Origin: Paenibacillaceae bacterium
GTDB lineage: Bacteria > Bacillota > Bacilli > Paenibacillales > Paenibacillaceae
Assembly: GCA_004134985.1 (NCBI GenBank)
Contig: REGQ01000023.1
Location: 1-64,000 of the forward strand
Direction: 5' to 3'
Length of the DNA stretch: 64,000 nt
Shown: one piece after another, positions 36,681 through 45,574 of the stretch
Numbering within the stretch: position 1 is the stretch's first letter
Layout of the letters: each line of letters begins with the position of its first letter
The notes under the pieces: model-generated
The model's database searches: none
What the model saw: the letters and a program-made list of their open reading frames with translations, nothing else
What the model was told of the DNA's origin: nothing
Translations under genes and position numbers: made by a program

Positions 36681-37676
36681 TTAATTCAAAATGTCCTGTT
36701 TCGTAAAGACGACAAATGACACAATCATTGCAATTAGTCCCCAAATACCCAAAACCGCCAGTGAAAACAACAGGCTCATCCCTTCAATCGGCGGCGGCGA
36801 CCCATCAAGATAGCCGGTAAGCTGCAGATTGACTGCAAACAGATATTTGGCGCTATGCCAGGATGAAGCCATGTTCGACAGAATCGTCCCCGCAATGATG
36901 GACGCCATCATCGTTACGATACTGGCCGCCGTACTACGCAGCAGTACAGACACCATCAAGGCCAGCAAGCCGACGACCATCGCGGAAAACCAGACGAGTC
37001 CGGATTGCAGCAGCAGGTACAGCCATTGCGGCACAGGATGAACAAACGAACTGTCTACCTCTGCACCGTTAATAATAAACCCGGTGAACACCGGGAGTCC
37101 AGCCCCCCCATATCCGAAGAACAAGCCGGAGAAGAGATAACAGAGTCCCGCAGTCGAGACAATCGTAAGTGAAATATACAGTGTCATCGTGACAAGCTTT
37201 GAAAACAATATTTTCCATCTTCTGACCGGCCTTGTCAACAACATCTTGATTGTTCCGCTTGAACGCTCACCCGAGATCAGGTCGGAGGCAATCGCCAGCA
37301 CAAGCAGCGGGATGAACAGTGTGACTGAATTGCTCATAAACCCGCGTGTGAAGGTCATCGCATCCGGAGAGCTCGGATTGACGTCATGCTCCAGATAATA
37401 AGAAAGCTGCTGAATCATAATGCGCCGGTACTTCTTCCACTCTTCAGGCAGCCTGTCGCTCGTTAAGGCATTTTCATAATCCGTTATTTGCTGCTGCAAT
37501 TGCGTGCGCCAATCGCTGAACTTATCCGCGTTATTGTTTGCAATTGTCAACTGGGCATATGTAAAAATAGGAATGATCACCGACAAAATAAGCAGTACGA
37601 CCAAAAACCTTTTTTTCTTCCATATCTTTATCGTTTCATTCTGAATGAGCGGCAGCAGACTAGACAATCCCTTCAC
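36681..37676 (-). CDS. ABC-2 type transporter permease
   Basis: 331 aa, six membrane helices with a large extracytoplasmic loop after helix 1 (about 45-110), as in BcrB/YhaP-like ABC-2 permeases. The 'SGERSSGTIKMLLTRPVRRWKILFSKL' block between helices 2 and 3 is the usual coupling signature for its ATPase. Overlaps the ATPase gene by 17 nt. Function probably efflux of an antibiotic, peptide or lipid; substrate unknown. Confidence 0.88.
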   Translation of the reverse strand: MKGLSSLLPLIQNETIKIWKKKRFLVVLLILSVIIPIFTYAQLTIANNNADKFSDWRTQLQQQITDYENALTSDRLPEEWKKYRRIMIQQLSYYLEHDVNPSSPDAMTFTRGFMSNSVTLFIPLLVLAIASDLISGERSSGTIKMLLTRPVRRWKILFSKLVTMTLYISLTIVSTAGLCYLFSGLFFGYGGAGLPVFTGFIINGAEVDSSFVHPVPQWLYLLLQSGLVWFSAMVVGLLALMVSVLLRSTAASIVTMMASIIAGTILSNMASSWHSAKYLFAVNLQLTGYLDGSPPPIEGMSLLFSLAVLGIWGLIAMIVSFVVFTKQDILN

Positions 37677-38640
37677 CCTCCGTCAGCTTTAAAAATAATT
37701 GTTCGAGCGTAGGCGCTACTTTATGGATGGCCAGAATGTCGATTCCGCCCAGGACCAGCCGGTTTACAACCTGCGGAATGGTGTGCTCGTCCATGCGGGT
37801 GACAATCGCTCCAGGGAGCGCCGCCAGCAGCGCTTCATCAATGCCGTGCGCCCGGGCCTCAAGCAGTTCCAGCGCCCGCTCCTCCTGTAGAATGCGCATG
37901 GCGCTATTCACATGCTCCTGGCCGAATTGCCATAATACATAGCCGTCCGTCTGGCTTACAAGCTCATCCACCGCACCGACCGCCAGTACGCGTCCGGCAT
38001 TAATAATGGCCACTCGATCGCACATCAGCTGAATTTCGCTGAGCAGATGGCTGGAAATAAACAGGCTGATGCCGCCCTCTGCCAGCTGGCGTACAAATTC
38101 CCGCAGCTCCTTGATGCCCTTGGGGTCGAGGCCATTGGTCGGTTCATCAAGAATAAGCAGTTTAGGCCTGCCGAGCAATGCCTGAGCGATTCCCAGTCGC
38201 TGACGCATGCCAAGCGAATAGGTTTTGACTTTATCATGAATGCGCGCATTCATCCCCACAATCCGGACCACTTCTTCAATTCTTGCTGCATCCGTATCCG
38301 GGTGCATGCGGGCGAATTGCGCCAGATTTTCCCAGCCAGTCAGGTAATCATACATTTCCGGGTTTTCGACAATACAGCCAATATGCTGCAGCGCCTGCTC
38401 CGGCTGACGGTGGACATCGAAGCCGCAAATCGTAATTTTTCCTGCTGTCGGCTTGATTAAATCAACAAGCATGCGAATGGTCGTCGTTTTACCTGAGCCG
38501 TTCGGCCCGAGAAAACCGAAGATTTCCCCTGCTCTTACATCGAAACTGACGTCGGAAATAATCCATTTGTTGCGAATCTTTTTCTTCACCTGTTCCACTT
38601 TCAGCAGTATCTCATGGCCGTCTTCAGCCGCTGTCGTCAT
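37660..38640 (-). CDS. ABC transporter ATP-binding protein
   Basis: 326 aa. Walker A GPNGSGKTT, Q-loop region GCIVENPEMYDYLTG, signature YSLGMRQRLGIAQALLG, Walker B LLILDEPTNGLDP and H-loop ISSHLLSE, in the order of a BcrA/CcmA-type ATPase. The C-terminal ~90 residues (after about 215) form an extra domain seen in this class. Energises the permease encoded just downstream. 23 nt after the SGNH-hydrolase stop, so part of the same unit. Confidence 0.93.
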   Translation of the reverse strand: MTTAAEDGHEILLKVEQVKKKIRNKWIISDVSFDVRAGEIFGFLGPNGSGKTTTIRMLVDLIKPTAGKITICGFDVHRQPEQALQHIGCIVENPEMYDYLTGWENLAQFARMHPDTDAARIEEVVRIVGMNARIHDKVKTYSLGMRQRLGIAQALLGRPKLLILDEPTNGLDPKGIKELREFVRQLAEGGISLFISSHLLSEIQLMCDRVAIINAGRVLAVGAVDELVSQTDGYVLWQFGQEHVNSAMRILQEERALELLEARAHGIDEALLAALPGAIVTRMDEHTIPQVVNRLVLGGIDILAIHKVAPTLEQLFLKLTEGEGIV

Positions 38641-38663
38641 TATTCCCGCCCTCCCTGAGTTTT

Positions 38664-39509
38664 TTACTCCAGTCCCTGCACAACCCGCACTGCGATCTCG
38701 GCGTATCCTTCATGGTTAGGATGAAAATGATCGGAAGATAAGTAGGTGCTGAGCGCTGCGTCAAACAAATCATAGGTTGGCACAATCGTTATCGTATTGT
38801 AAGCCTGACTGATTTCATAAGCTTTTTTATTCCATTGCTGCACATACATGCCGCCCTCGCGAAACGGTTCCATATCCGAAAAAGGATTATACAGTCCAAT
38901 ATAGACGATTCGTGCCTGCGGATTCAATTCATGAATTAACTTGAAAATCCGTTCGAGCCGCTCCGCGCCTTCTTCCAGTTCGGCCTTCATCTCCTGCATG
39001 GCGGTCTCGCTGATGCCCTCTTCTCCTGATTCATTTAACGACTTGGTTGCAAATTGAAACAAGTCATTGCCCCCGATGGACAGAAACAGAAGATTCGCCT
39101 GCTTGATAGCGTATTGGTACCCGCCGTCTGAAGCCAACCGTTCCGCAAGCTGATCGGTGCGCATGCCGCCCACAGCCAAATTGTTTACAAGCTTGACAGG
39201 CTTGTCCAGCTTCTGCTGCAGCCCCGCAAGCGCAAGACTTACATAACCTGCCCCCGTTCGATCGCCGGTCCCTTTCGTTAAAGAATCGCCGATCGCAGTG
39301 ATGAGCACTTCATCCGCCGCAGACAGCGGAGGTTTCCCGGCTATCGGAGGTGCCTGCTGCACGGTCGACGGAGCAGGGGGATTCACCACATCATAGACGG
39401 CGTATCCAAAGCCCGCCAGCAGCACCAGCGTTGCCACGGTCGCTGAAATGCCAATTGCAGCCCATAATGCTCCCGATCTGTCAAGATTTCCTGTCTGTTT
39501 TCTGCGCAA
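38664..39509 (-). CDS. SGNH/GDSL-type hydrolase, membrane anchored
   Basis: 281 aa from TTG 39509 with GGGGGAG 8 nt upstream. One N-terminal membrane anchor (residues 15-42), a Pro-rich linker, then an SGNH hydrolase: block I AIGDSLTKGTGDR (Ser nucleophile), block III SIGGNDLF, and block V SDHFHPNHEGY (Asp/His). Extracytoplasmic lipase, esterase or wall-deacetylase activity is likely; substrate not readable. First gene of the probable SGNH-ABC-ABC-parE-parC run. Confidence 0.88.
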   Translation of the reverse strand: MRRKQTGNLDRSGALWAAIGISATVATLVLLAGFGYAVYDVVNPPAPSTVQQAPPIAGKPPLSAADEVLITAIGDSLTKGTGDRTGAGYVSLALAGLQQKLDKPVKLVNNLAVGGMRTDQLAERLASDGGYQYAIKQANLLFLSIGGNDLFQFATKSLNESGEEGISETAMQEMKAELEEGAERLERIFKLIHELNPQARIVYIGLYNPFSDMEPFREGGMYVQQWNKKAYEISQAYNTITIVPTYDLFDAALSTYLSSDHFHPNHEGYAEIAVRVVQGLE

Positions 39510-39660
39510 TCCCCATCTCCCCCTCTGCCTGAAATCGCATCCATATATTTAAAATAAATGTTCCTCGCTTGATTTGCAAATTCAAAAGCCGGAATGCAGA
39601 CCCGCCTCATCCAAATTTCGTTAGAAACTCGGGTGAAGCGACCGCCTCCGGCGAAGCCTA

Positions 39661-40845
39661 TCAATCTTCGTATTCGATGAATAATGCTTCGGCAGCCTGT
39701 CTGGCAACCGCCCGAGCTTGTTCAGCATCCTCCGCAGAGCTTAATGCAACGGCCATTCTGCGCCCAACCTTCGTCTCAGGTTTGCCGAACAGCCGAACTT
39801 GCGTATTCGGGAACGAGAGCGCCTCCTCTACACCGCCAATTCGGAAAGCAGTACGCTCGCGCTCCGCTTTGAGCGTATGCGTTGCACCAGCAGTCAATAA
39901 GCGAATGCCAGGGATAGGAAGTCCGAGAATAGCTCTGGTATGCAGCGCAAATTCGGATAAATCCTGGGTAATCATCGTCACCATTCCGGTGTCATGCGGC
40001 CGGGGCGATACTTCGCTGAACAACACGCCCTCTGTGGTCAAAAACAGCTCAACGCCATAAATGCCAAAGCCGCCCAAGGCGTCCGTTATCTTCTTCGCGA
40101 TGTCCTCCGCCTGGGCACGGTCGCTATCGGATATGTAATGCGGCTGCCATGATTCAATATAATCGCCATCCCGCTGCACATGTCCGATCGGCGCGCAATA
40201 AGCGGTGCCGGATACAGAGCGAACGGTAAGCAGCGTTATTTCGGACTCAAAGTGCACGAAGCCTTCCACAATAATCCGCTGTTTCTTCGCGCGCCCGCCT
40301 TCCATCGCATAATTCCAGCAGCCTTCGATTTCCGCTTCCGAGCGGCAGACGCTCTGCCCTTTGCCAGAGGAGCTCATAATCGGCTTGATGACACATGGCG
40401 TGCCAAGCTCTGCCACCGCTGCGCGCAATTCGTCCAAACTGTCTGCAAAGCGGTAAGGAGCAGTCGGCAAGCCTAGCGTTTCCGCGGCCAATCTGCGAAT
40501 GCCTTCACGGTCCATCGTCAAAAGAGCGGCGCGAGCGGTCGGCACGACATGAAAACCTTCCGACTCCAGCTCCACCAGCGCTTCGGTGGCGATCGCCTCG
40601 ATTTCCGGCACAATCAGATCTGGCTTTTCTTGCAGCACCAAGGCGCGCAGCGCAGCGGCATCAAGCATATCGATAACATAAGAGCGGTGAGCGACCTGCA
40701 TTGCAGGCGCATGTTCGTAACGGTCCACAGCAATCGTCTCGATGCCAAGCCGCTGCGCCTCAATAATAACTTCCTTGCCCAGTTCCCCCGAACCGAGAAG
40801 CATTAATTTGCGCGCATGCGCAGAGTAGGGTGATCCGTATTTCAA
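39661..40845 (-). CDS. purT: Formate-dependent phosphoribosylglycinamide formyltransferase
   Basis: 394 aa from TTG 40845, 9 nt after AGGAGG; the frame stays open to an ATG at 40920 that has no ribosome site. ATP-grasp enzyme that makes formyl-GAR from GAR, formate and ATP, a folate-independent step of purine synthesis. Hallmarks: [51 protein letters not shown] and [15 protein letters not shown]. The leader forms a long stem that hides the ribosome site (40849-40934). Confidence 0.94.
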   Translation of the reverse strand: MKYGSPYSAHARKLMLLGSGELGKEVIIEAQRLGIETIAVDRYEHAPAMQVAHRSYVIDMLDAAALRALVLQEKPDLIVPEIEAIATEALVELESEGFHVVPTARAALLTMDREGIRRLAAETLGLPTAPYRFADSLDELRAAVAELGTPCVIKPIMSSSGKGQSVCRSEAEIEGCWNYAMEGGRAKKQRIIVEGFVHFESEITLLTVRSVSGTAYCAPIGHVQRDGDYIESWQPHYISDSDRAQAEDIAKKITDALGGFGIYGVELFLTTEGVLFSEVSPRPHDTGMVTMITQDLSEFALHTRAILGLPIPGIRLLTAGATHTLKAERERTAFRIGGVEEALSFPNTQVRLFGKPETKVGRRMAVALSSAEDAEQARAVARQAAEALFIEYED

Positions 40846-40848
40846 AAG

Positions 40849-40934
40849 AAAAAACCTCCTGGAAGGGGCAGATTGACAAAAGTTCCAATGCGGAATTCGT
40901 CCTAGCCGTTTTTCTTCCATTGTGGAGGTTTTTT
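40849..40934 (-). promoter_or_regulatory. Attenuator-like leader stem-loop of purT
   Basis: Two arms, 40849-40865 and 40914-40934, pair over 17 bp: AAAAAACCTCC with GGAGGTTTTTT and TGGAAG with CTTCCA, interrupted by a short bulge. The loop is 48 nt and holds a small TTCC-N5-GGAA hairpin. On the minus strand the 3' arm contains the purT Shine-Dalgarno followed by TTTTTTCTTTT, so the fold could terminate transcription and/or block translation. No known purine, THF or ykkC aptamer was recognised upstream. Confidence 0.6.
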
Positions 40935-41037
40935 CCCGTTAAATCAAGCCAGCCGCACAAAAAATATTGCTGGGCAACCGTTTTATATCATGTTGCGCCT
41001 GTCTTTATACACTCTTTGCCTATGTGTGATGCTGCAA

Positions 41038-42903
41038 TCAGGCGGATAAAAACCGGTACTGCGCCTCAATCAACCCTTGGTAAATTCCCTTTATTCGCAT
41101 CAATTCATCGTGGCTGCCCTGTTCCATAATTTGTCCATGATCCAGTACGACAATGTTGTCGGCATGGCGAATTGTAGAGAGCCGATGCGCAATAATGAAT
41201 GATGTACGCCCGAACAGCAGCGTCTTGAGCGCTTCCTGAATTTTCAGCTCGGTTTCGGTATCAATGCTCGCCGTTGCCTCGTCAAGAATAAGAATGCGCG
41301 GATCAGCAAGCAGCGCACGGGCAAACGACAACAGCTGACGTTGACCCATAGACAATATATTGCCCCGCTCCTCAACCTGCGTCTCATAACCATCCGGCAG
41401 CGACATGATGAATTCATGGGCATTGACCGCCTGTGCAGCCAGTTCTACTTCTTCATCCGTTGCACTCAAGCGGCCGTAACGGATGTTGTCCCGAATCGAG
41501 CCGGAGAAAATAAACGTATCCTGGAGCACAATTCCGACCTGGGAACGCAAACTTTCGATTGTCACATCACGGATATCCTGACCATCGATTAAAACGCGTC
41601 CCTGTACCGGATCATAGAAGCGGCACAACAGGTTAATGATCGTACTTTTGCCTGAGCCCGTATGACCGACCAGAGCAATGGATTGCCCCGCTTTCACTTC
41701 CAGGTTAATCCCTTTTAGCGCTGGGCGCCCTTTTTCATATTCAAACACAATGTTGTCAAACGAGACGGCCCCGTTGATTTCCTGCAACGATTTGGCGCTG
41801 CCGAGCTCGGCAACCGTCGGCTTCTCGTCTATAAACTCAAAGATCCGTTCCGAAGACGCCATTGCAATCAAAAGCTGGGAGTACATCTGACCCAGTCTGT
41901 TGATCGGGTCCCAGAAGTTGCCGATATAGTTGGCGAATCCGACCAGCACCCCAATTTTAATCGCATTCGATTCAATCAAAAAGCTGCCATACCAGAACAA
42001 AATCAGCGTGCCGAAAGCGGCGGTAATCTCAATCACCGGACCGAAACCTTGGTTAAGCGCCGACGCTTTGTCCCATGACTTCATATTGTCCTTGTTCATG
42101 TGGTCGAAGTAATCCATATTGTCCTTCTCTTGCACATACGCTTGTGTCACGCGAATCCCTTGAATGCTTTCATTCAAATGGGAGTTGATTCGGGACTGCT
42201 TGATCCGTACATCCTGCCACGCAAAGCGGATGCGCTTGCGCAGGCTGGAGGAGACGATGATCATCAGCGGAACCACGATCATAACCGCCAGTCCCAGCTT
42301 CCAGTTCAGCACCAGCAAAATAATTACGATGCCGACCAGCTGCACACAGTCCATCATCAAGTTGACGACGCCGTTGGTGAATAGATCCTGCAGCGCATTG
42401 ACGTCATTTGTAATCCGTACGAGCACCGATCCTGCCGGCCGCTTGTCAAAAAAGCGAAACGACAGCTTCTGGATATGACGGAACAGATCTTGCCGCAAAT
42501 CATAAATAATTCGCTGACCGATAATGTTCGTAAAGCGGATACGCAACGTGTTGGCCAGCCACTGGATAATATACAGTCCGATCATCATCCCTGCGTATTG
42601 GTAAAGCTTCTGCAGACTTGGTTCGCCCTGCACCGGATTGATTGCTTCATCAATCGCCACGATAATTAACGCCGGGATCGCCAGTCGGGTCAGCGTGCCG
42701 AGCACCATCATCACAATGACGATCGGCACCATCTGCTTGCTGTATGGCTTCATGTAATGGAACAGGCGGCCGAGCTGAGACCAGTTAAACGGCTTTTCGA
42801 TCAACTGATCGTCAGCGTAAACGAACCGTTCGCGTTTATCTGTCGGCTCCTGCTTGTTAGACGGCTTTTGCTTGCCGTTGGCTTGCGCCGTTTCCTGGCT
42901 CAA
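41038..42903 (-). CDS. Heterodimeric ABC exporter subunit (YfiC-like), catalytic half
   Basis: 621 aa: charged N-terminal tail, six membrane helices, then an ATPase with Walker A VGHTGSGKST, Walker B LILDEATASID (catalytic Glu kept), and H-loop IAHRLST. Its own signature is degenerate (LSMGQ). Together with the partner's LSGGQ it would make the single hydrolysing site of an asymmetric exporter. Overlaps the partner gene by 4 nt. Probable multidrug or lipid exporter of the YfiB/YfiC type. Confidence 0.92.
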   Translation of the reverse strand: MSQETAQANGKQKPSNKQEPTDKRERFVYADDQLIEKPFNWSQLGRLFHYMKPYSKQMVPIVIVMMVLGTLTRLAIPALIIVAIDEAINPVQGEPSLQKLYQYAGMMIGLYIIQWLANTLRIRFTNIIGQRIIYDLRQDLFRHIQKLSFRFFDKRPAGSVLVRITNDVNALQDLFTNGVVNLMMDCVQLVGIVIILLVLNWKLGLAVMIVVPLMIIVSSSLRKRIRFAWQDVRIKQSRINSHLNESIQGIRVTQAYVQEKDNMDYFDHMNKDNMKSWDKASALNQGFGPVIEITAAFGTLILFWYGSFLIESNAIKIGVLVGFANYIGNFWDPINRLGQMYSQLLIAMASSERIFEFIDEKPTVAELGSAKSLQEINGAVSFDNIVFEYEKGRPALKGINLEVKAGQSIALVGHTGSGKSTIINLLCRFYDPVQGRVLIDGQDIRDVTIESLRSQVGIVLQDTFIFSGSIRDNIRYGRLSATDEEVELAAQAVNAHEFIMSLPDGYETQVEERGNILSMGQRQLLSFARALLADPRILILDEATASIDTETELKIQEALKTLLFGRTSFIIAHRLSTIRHADNIVVLDHGQIMEQGSHDELMRIKGIYQGLIEAQYRFLSA

Positions 42904-44696
42904 TGTACGACCCTTCTTTCCTGTTTGCGTTCATTGCTATACGCTGCCGTGTTTTCCTCAGTAGCCGGGCGGTCAGCATATTGAATGTTATAAATATCCC
43001 GGTATCGGCCTGGCTGGGCGATCAATTCTTCATGGGTACCACGCTGGACGGTCACTCCGTTGTCCAGCACAATAATCTCATCGGCTTTGCGCAAGGAAGA
43101 GATGCGATGCGCGACGAGGAACGTCGTCCGGCCAGCCATAACTTCCTTGAATCCAGCTTGAATCTCATGCTCGGTTTCCATATCTACCGCGCTTGTCGCA
43201 TCGTCGAGAAACAGCACGCGCGGGTTTTTGATAAGTGCACGAGCAATCGCAATCCGCTGCTTCTGACCGCCGGACAGCCCCATTCCACGCTCGCCGACTA
43301 CCGTATCGTAACCAAGCGGCAGCTCCATAATAAACTCATGCGCTTGAGCCAGCTTACAGGCCCGAATAATCTCTTCCATTGTTACTGAACGCGTGCCATA
43401 TGCGATATTGTCGCGGATCGAAGCCGAGAACAGAAACGTTTCCTGGAATACAGTCGCGATCGGACGCCGCAAGCTTTCCAGATCAAGCTTACGGATATCT
43501 ACGCCATCCAGCGTTACTTTCCCATCGTTGATATTATAGGCGCGCATTAAAAGCTGAACGACCGTTGATTTTCCCGACCCTGTTCCGCCCAGCAGACCGA
43601 TCACTTTGCCTGGCGGCGCATCGACTGTGAAATCAATAAGCGCAGGCTGCTTATCGGCATAATTGAAGGTGACATGTTCGAAACGCACATGGCCCTTCAC
43701 CTCCTGCTCCTGCAGGACAACCGGATTTTCGGGATTTTTAACATGAACATATTGATTTAACAATTCCAATACCCGCTCGCCGGATGCTTTGGATTGTGTA
43801 TAGTTATTGATGTGAAAGCCTAACTGCCACATTGGCGCGACAATATACCAGATTAAACTGAAGAATGCGACCAGTTCGCCAAGGCTAAGTGATCCTTGAA
43901 TGACGAAGGTTCCTCCGGCAACGAGCAGCAGAACCACGCAGATGCTTGCCAGCAGCTCCATAACCGGGAAATAATTGCCCCAGATTTTCGCTGCACGAAT
44001 TTGGTTTGTTTTGTACTCCTCACTTCTGCCTGAAAACTTGTCAACTTCATGCGCTTCTCTCGCAAACGACTTTACGGTACGCACCCCGGTAATGTTTTCC
44101 TGCACTGCTGTCGTCAAATGACTCATAGCCAGACGCATTTCCTGGAATGCCGGGTGAATTTTGCGCTCAAATCTCAGCGCAGTAAACGCTAACAACGGGA
44201 TCGATACAAAGGTGAGAAGCGTCAACTGCCAGTGGATGGAGAGCATCATTGCAGCACCAAACACAATCATTAGAAACATGTTCAAAAATTGTGCAAAACC
44301 GAACCCAATAAATTGCCGGATTGCTTCCAAATCAGCAGTCAAACGCGTCATCAGATCACCGGTTTTGGCTGTGTCGTAATACGGGAACGATAATTGCTGC
44401 AGCTTCTTGTAGCTTTCATTTCTCAGCCGGAATGCGACCCGGTTGCCCAGACGGCCGCCGTAAAACCCATGCAGAAATTGCAGTCCCGCTTTCACCACGA
44501 CAACCCCGAGTACAGTCAAGGACAGTGCGGGCACCCAACTGTAATTGCCCTCTCCAATGACATCGTCAATCAGAATTCGCAGCATATTCGGGTACACAAG
44601 ACCGAGTGCTGTGGCGCAGATCAGCGTGATGATCGAGATGATCAACAGCTTGCGTTCGGGCCAATAAAACTGTTTCAGTTGCCTGAAAACTTCCAA
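42900..44696 (-). CDS. Heterodimeric ABC exporter subunit (YfiB-like), degenerate half
   Basis: 598 aa from TTG 44696, 7 nt after GGGGAGAG; ATGs at 44732 and 44720 lack sites. Six membrane helices, then an ATPase with Walker A LGGTGSGKST, canonical LSGGQKQR, but Walker B LFLDDATSAVD, with Asp where the catalytic Glu belongs. This is the standard degenerate partner in TmrAB/BmrCD-like heterodimers. Stop and start with the next gene overlap (ATGA). Confidence 0.92.
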   Translation of the reverse strand: MEVFRQLKQFYWPERKLLIISIITLICATALGLVYPNMLRILIDDVIGEGNYSWVPALSLTVLGVVVVKAGLQFLHGFYGGRLGNRVAFRLRNESYKKLQQLSFPYYDTAKTGDLMTRLTADLEAIRQFIGFGFAQFLNMFLMIVFGAAMMLSIHWQLTLLTFVSIPLLAFTALRFERKIHPAFQEMRLAMSHLTTAVQENITGVRTVKSFAREAHEVDKFSGRSEEYKTNQIRAAKIWGNYFPVMELLASICVVLLLVAGGTFVIQGSLSLGELVAFFSLIWYIVAPMWQLGFHINNYTQSKASGERVLELLNQYVHVKNPENPVVLQEQEVKGHVRFEHVTFNYADKQPALIDFTVDAPPGKVIGLLGGTGSGKSTVVQLLMRAYNINDGKVTLDGVDIRKLDLESLRRPIATVFQETFLFSASIRDNIAYGTRSVTMEEIIRACKLAQAHEFIMELPLGYDTVVGERGMGLSGGQKQRIAIARALIKNPRVLFLDDATSAVDMETEHEIQAGFKEVMAGRTTFLVAHRISSLRKADEIIVLDNGVTVQRGTHEELIAQPGRYRDIYNIQYADRPATEENTAAYSNERKQERRVVH

Positions 44697-44875
44697 ATGA
44701 ACTCTCTCCCCATTTACCATTTTGTAAAGCATGAATGAATATTACCAGCATCCATTGCAGACAGCAAACAGAACCAGTCACCGTATTACACGGTAACAAA
44801 GCATTTGTTCACCTTTAGAAAAAAGAATAAGGGTTATTCTTCCGAATCGTCTTATTTAATGCCGTAAGGAGCGTA

Positions 44876-44915
44876 TTTCGCTGTTTTTGCGATATTTCTC
44901 GAAAAACAGGCGAAA
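44876..44915. repeat. Inverted repeat at the edge of the repeat island
   Basis: TTTCGCTGTTTTT and AAAAACAGGCGAAA, 13 of 14 positions complementary with a one-base bulge, 13-nt loop. No gene is immediately attached on either side, so it may be a dispersed palindromic element rather than a terminator. Confidence 0.6.
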
Positions 44916-44972
44916 TAATTGTGACTTTCGCCTTTGGAAAGAGCCGCTGCAATGGGAGCATGGAGGCGCCTG

Positions 44973-45286
44973 CTGCTGCGTCGGGCGGTCGCTGTGGGCA
45001 TTGTCGAAGTTGACGCGATGAGTTGGAGGCGATGACGTGTCGGTGCGCGATGAGTTGGGTCGGGTGACGATGGCGTGCGCGATGGGTTGGGTTGGGTTGG
45101 GTACGATGACGTGCCGGTGCGCTGCGCGATGGGATAGTTTAAGCGGGATGATCGACTGTGGTCGGTGATGCTGATGAGTACAGAGACGCACTGCTGCGAC
45201 GGACGGCCGCTGCGGGCAATGTCGCAGTCAGTCGACGAGTTGGGGGCGATGACCTGCCGGTGCGCTGCGCGATGGGTTGGGTGACG
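44973..45286. repeat. Imperfect tandem units, G-rich
   Basis: Unit 1 (44973-45070) and unit 2 (45190-45286) are about 100 bp each and share blocks such as CTGCTGCG, CGGTCGCTG/CGGCCGCTG, GGGCAxTGTCG, GGCGATGACxTG and GATGxGTTGGGT...GGGTGACG in the same order. A partial third copy (45102-45135, GATGACGTGCCGGTGCGC) lies between them. Minus-strand frames through this area give repetitive His/Pro/Ser/Thr peptides without ribosome sites and are not called as genes. Confidence 0.65.
45084..45101 (+). other. G-quadruplex motif
   Basis: GGGTTGGGTTGGGTTGGG: four G3 tracts with 2-nt loops on the plus strand, inside the repeat island and outside any gene. It matches the canonical rule for a very compact quadruplex. 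Confidence 0.8.
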
Positions 45287-45348
45287 TAATGGCAATATGC
45301 GGGGACACTATCGAACGGCAGCACATCCAGCTTGCCTATGCTCCTCAT

Positions 45349-45530
45349 GCGGACACACGATCCGCTATTCGTCCCAAAAACACCCCAAACGCAGTTTTCG
45401 CGGACACACGTTCCTCTATTTGCTCATAAACCCCTAAAATTCACAGTTTTTCACCTGAATAGCGGATCTGGTGGCCGCTCAATCTCCAATTTCGCTCTTT
45501 TTAGCCGATTAGCGGAACGTCTGTCCGCTC
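45349..45530. repeat. Two direct plus two inverted copies of a ~51-bp repeat
   Basis: The core GCGGACACACGATCCGCTAT recurs at 45349 and 45400 (direct) and, reversed, ending at 45480 and 45530 (inverted; reverse complements begin GAGCGGCCACC and GAGCGGACAGACG). Spacing is 51 bp and 50 bp. Each ~23-bp core is followed by a less conserved A-rich tail. The head-to-head pairs could fold into a large cruciform. Layout suggests a dispersed intergenic repeat family; I recall similar AGCGGACA..TCCGCT elements in Paenibacillus genomes, but have not verified this. Confidence 0.7.
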
Positions 45531-45574
45531 AATTAACCATCTCCCCATTCGCGAACTGTATACCCGCTCCTCAC

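Noticed and set aside
40846-40920. purT starting at ATG 40920
   Set aside because: No ribosome site there (the adjacent CCTCC is anti-Shine-Dalgarno), the segment lies in the leader stem-loop, and TTG 40845 has AGGAGG at good spacing.
44852-45348. Minus-strand frames with repeated His/Pro/Thr/Ser peptides in the repeat island
   Set aside because: They follow the DNA repeat, occur in several frames, and have no start sites; treated as repeats, not genes.
45349-45530. CRISPR array
   Set aside because: Only four copies, two of them inverted, with partly conserved tails and no cas genes; not CRISPR architecture.
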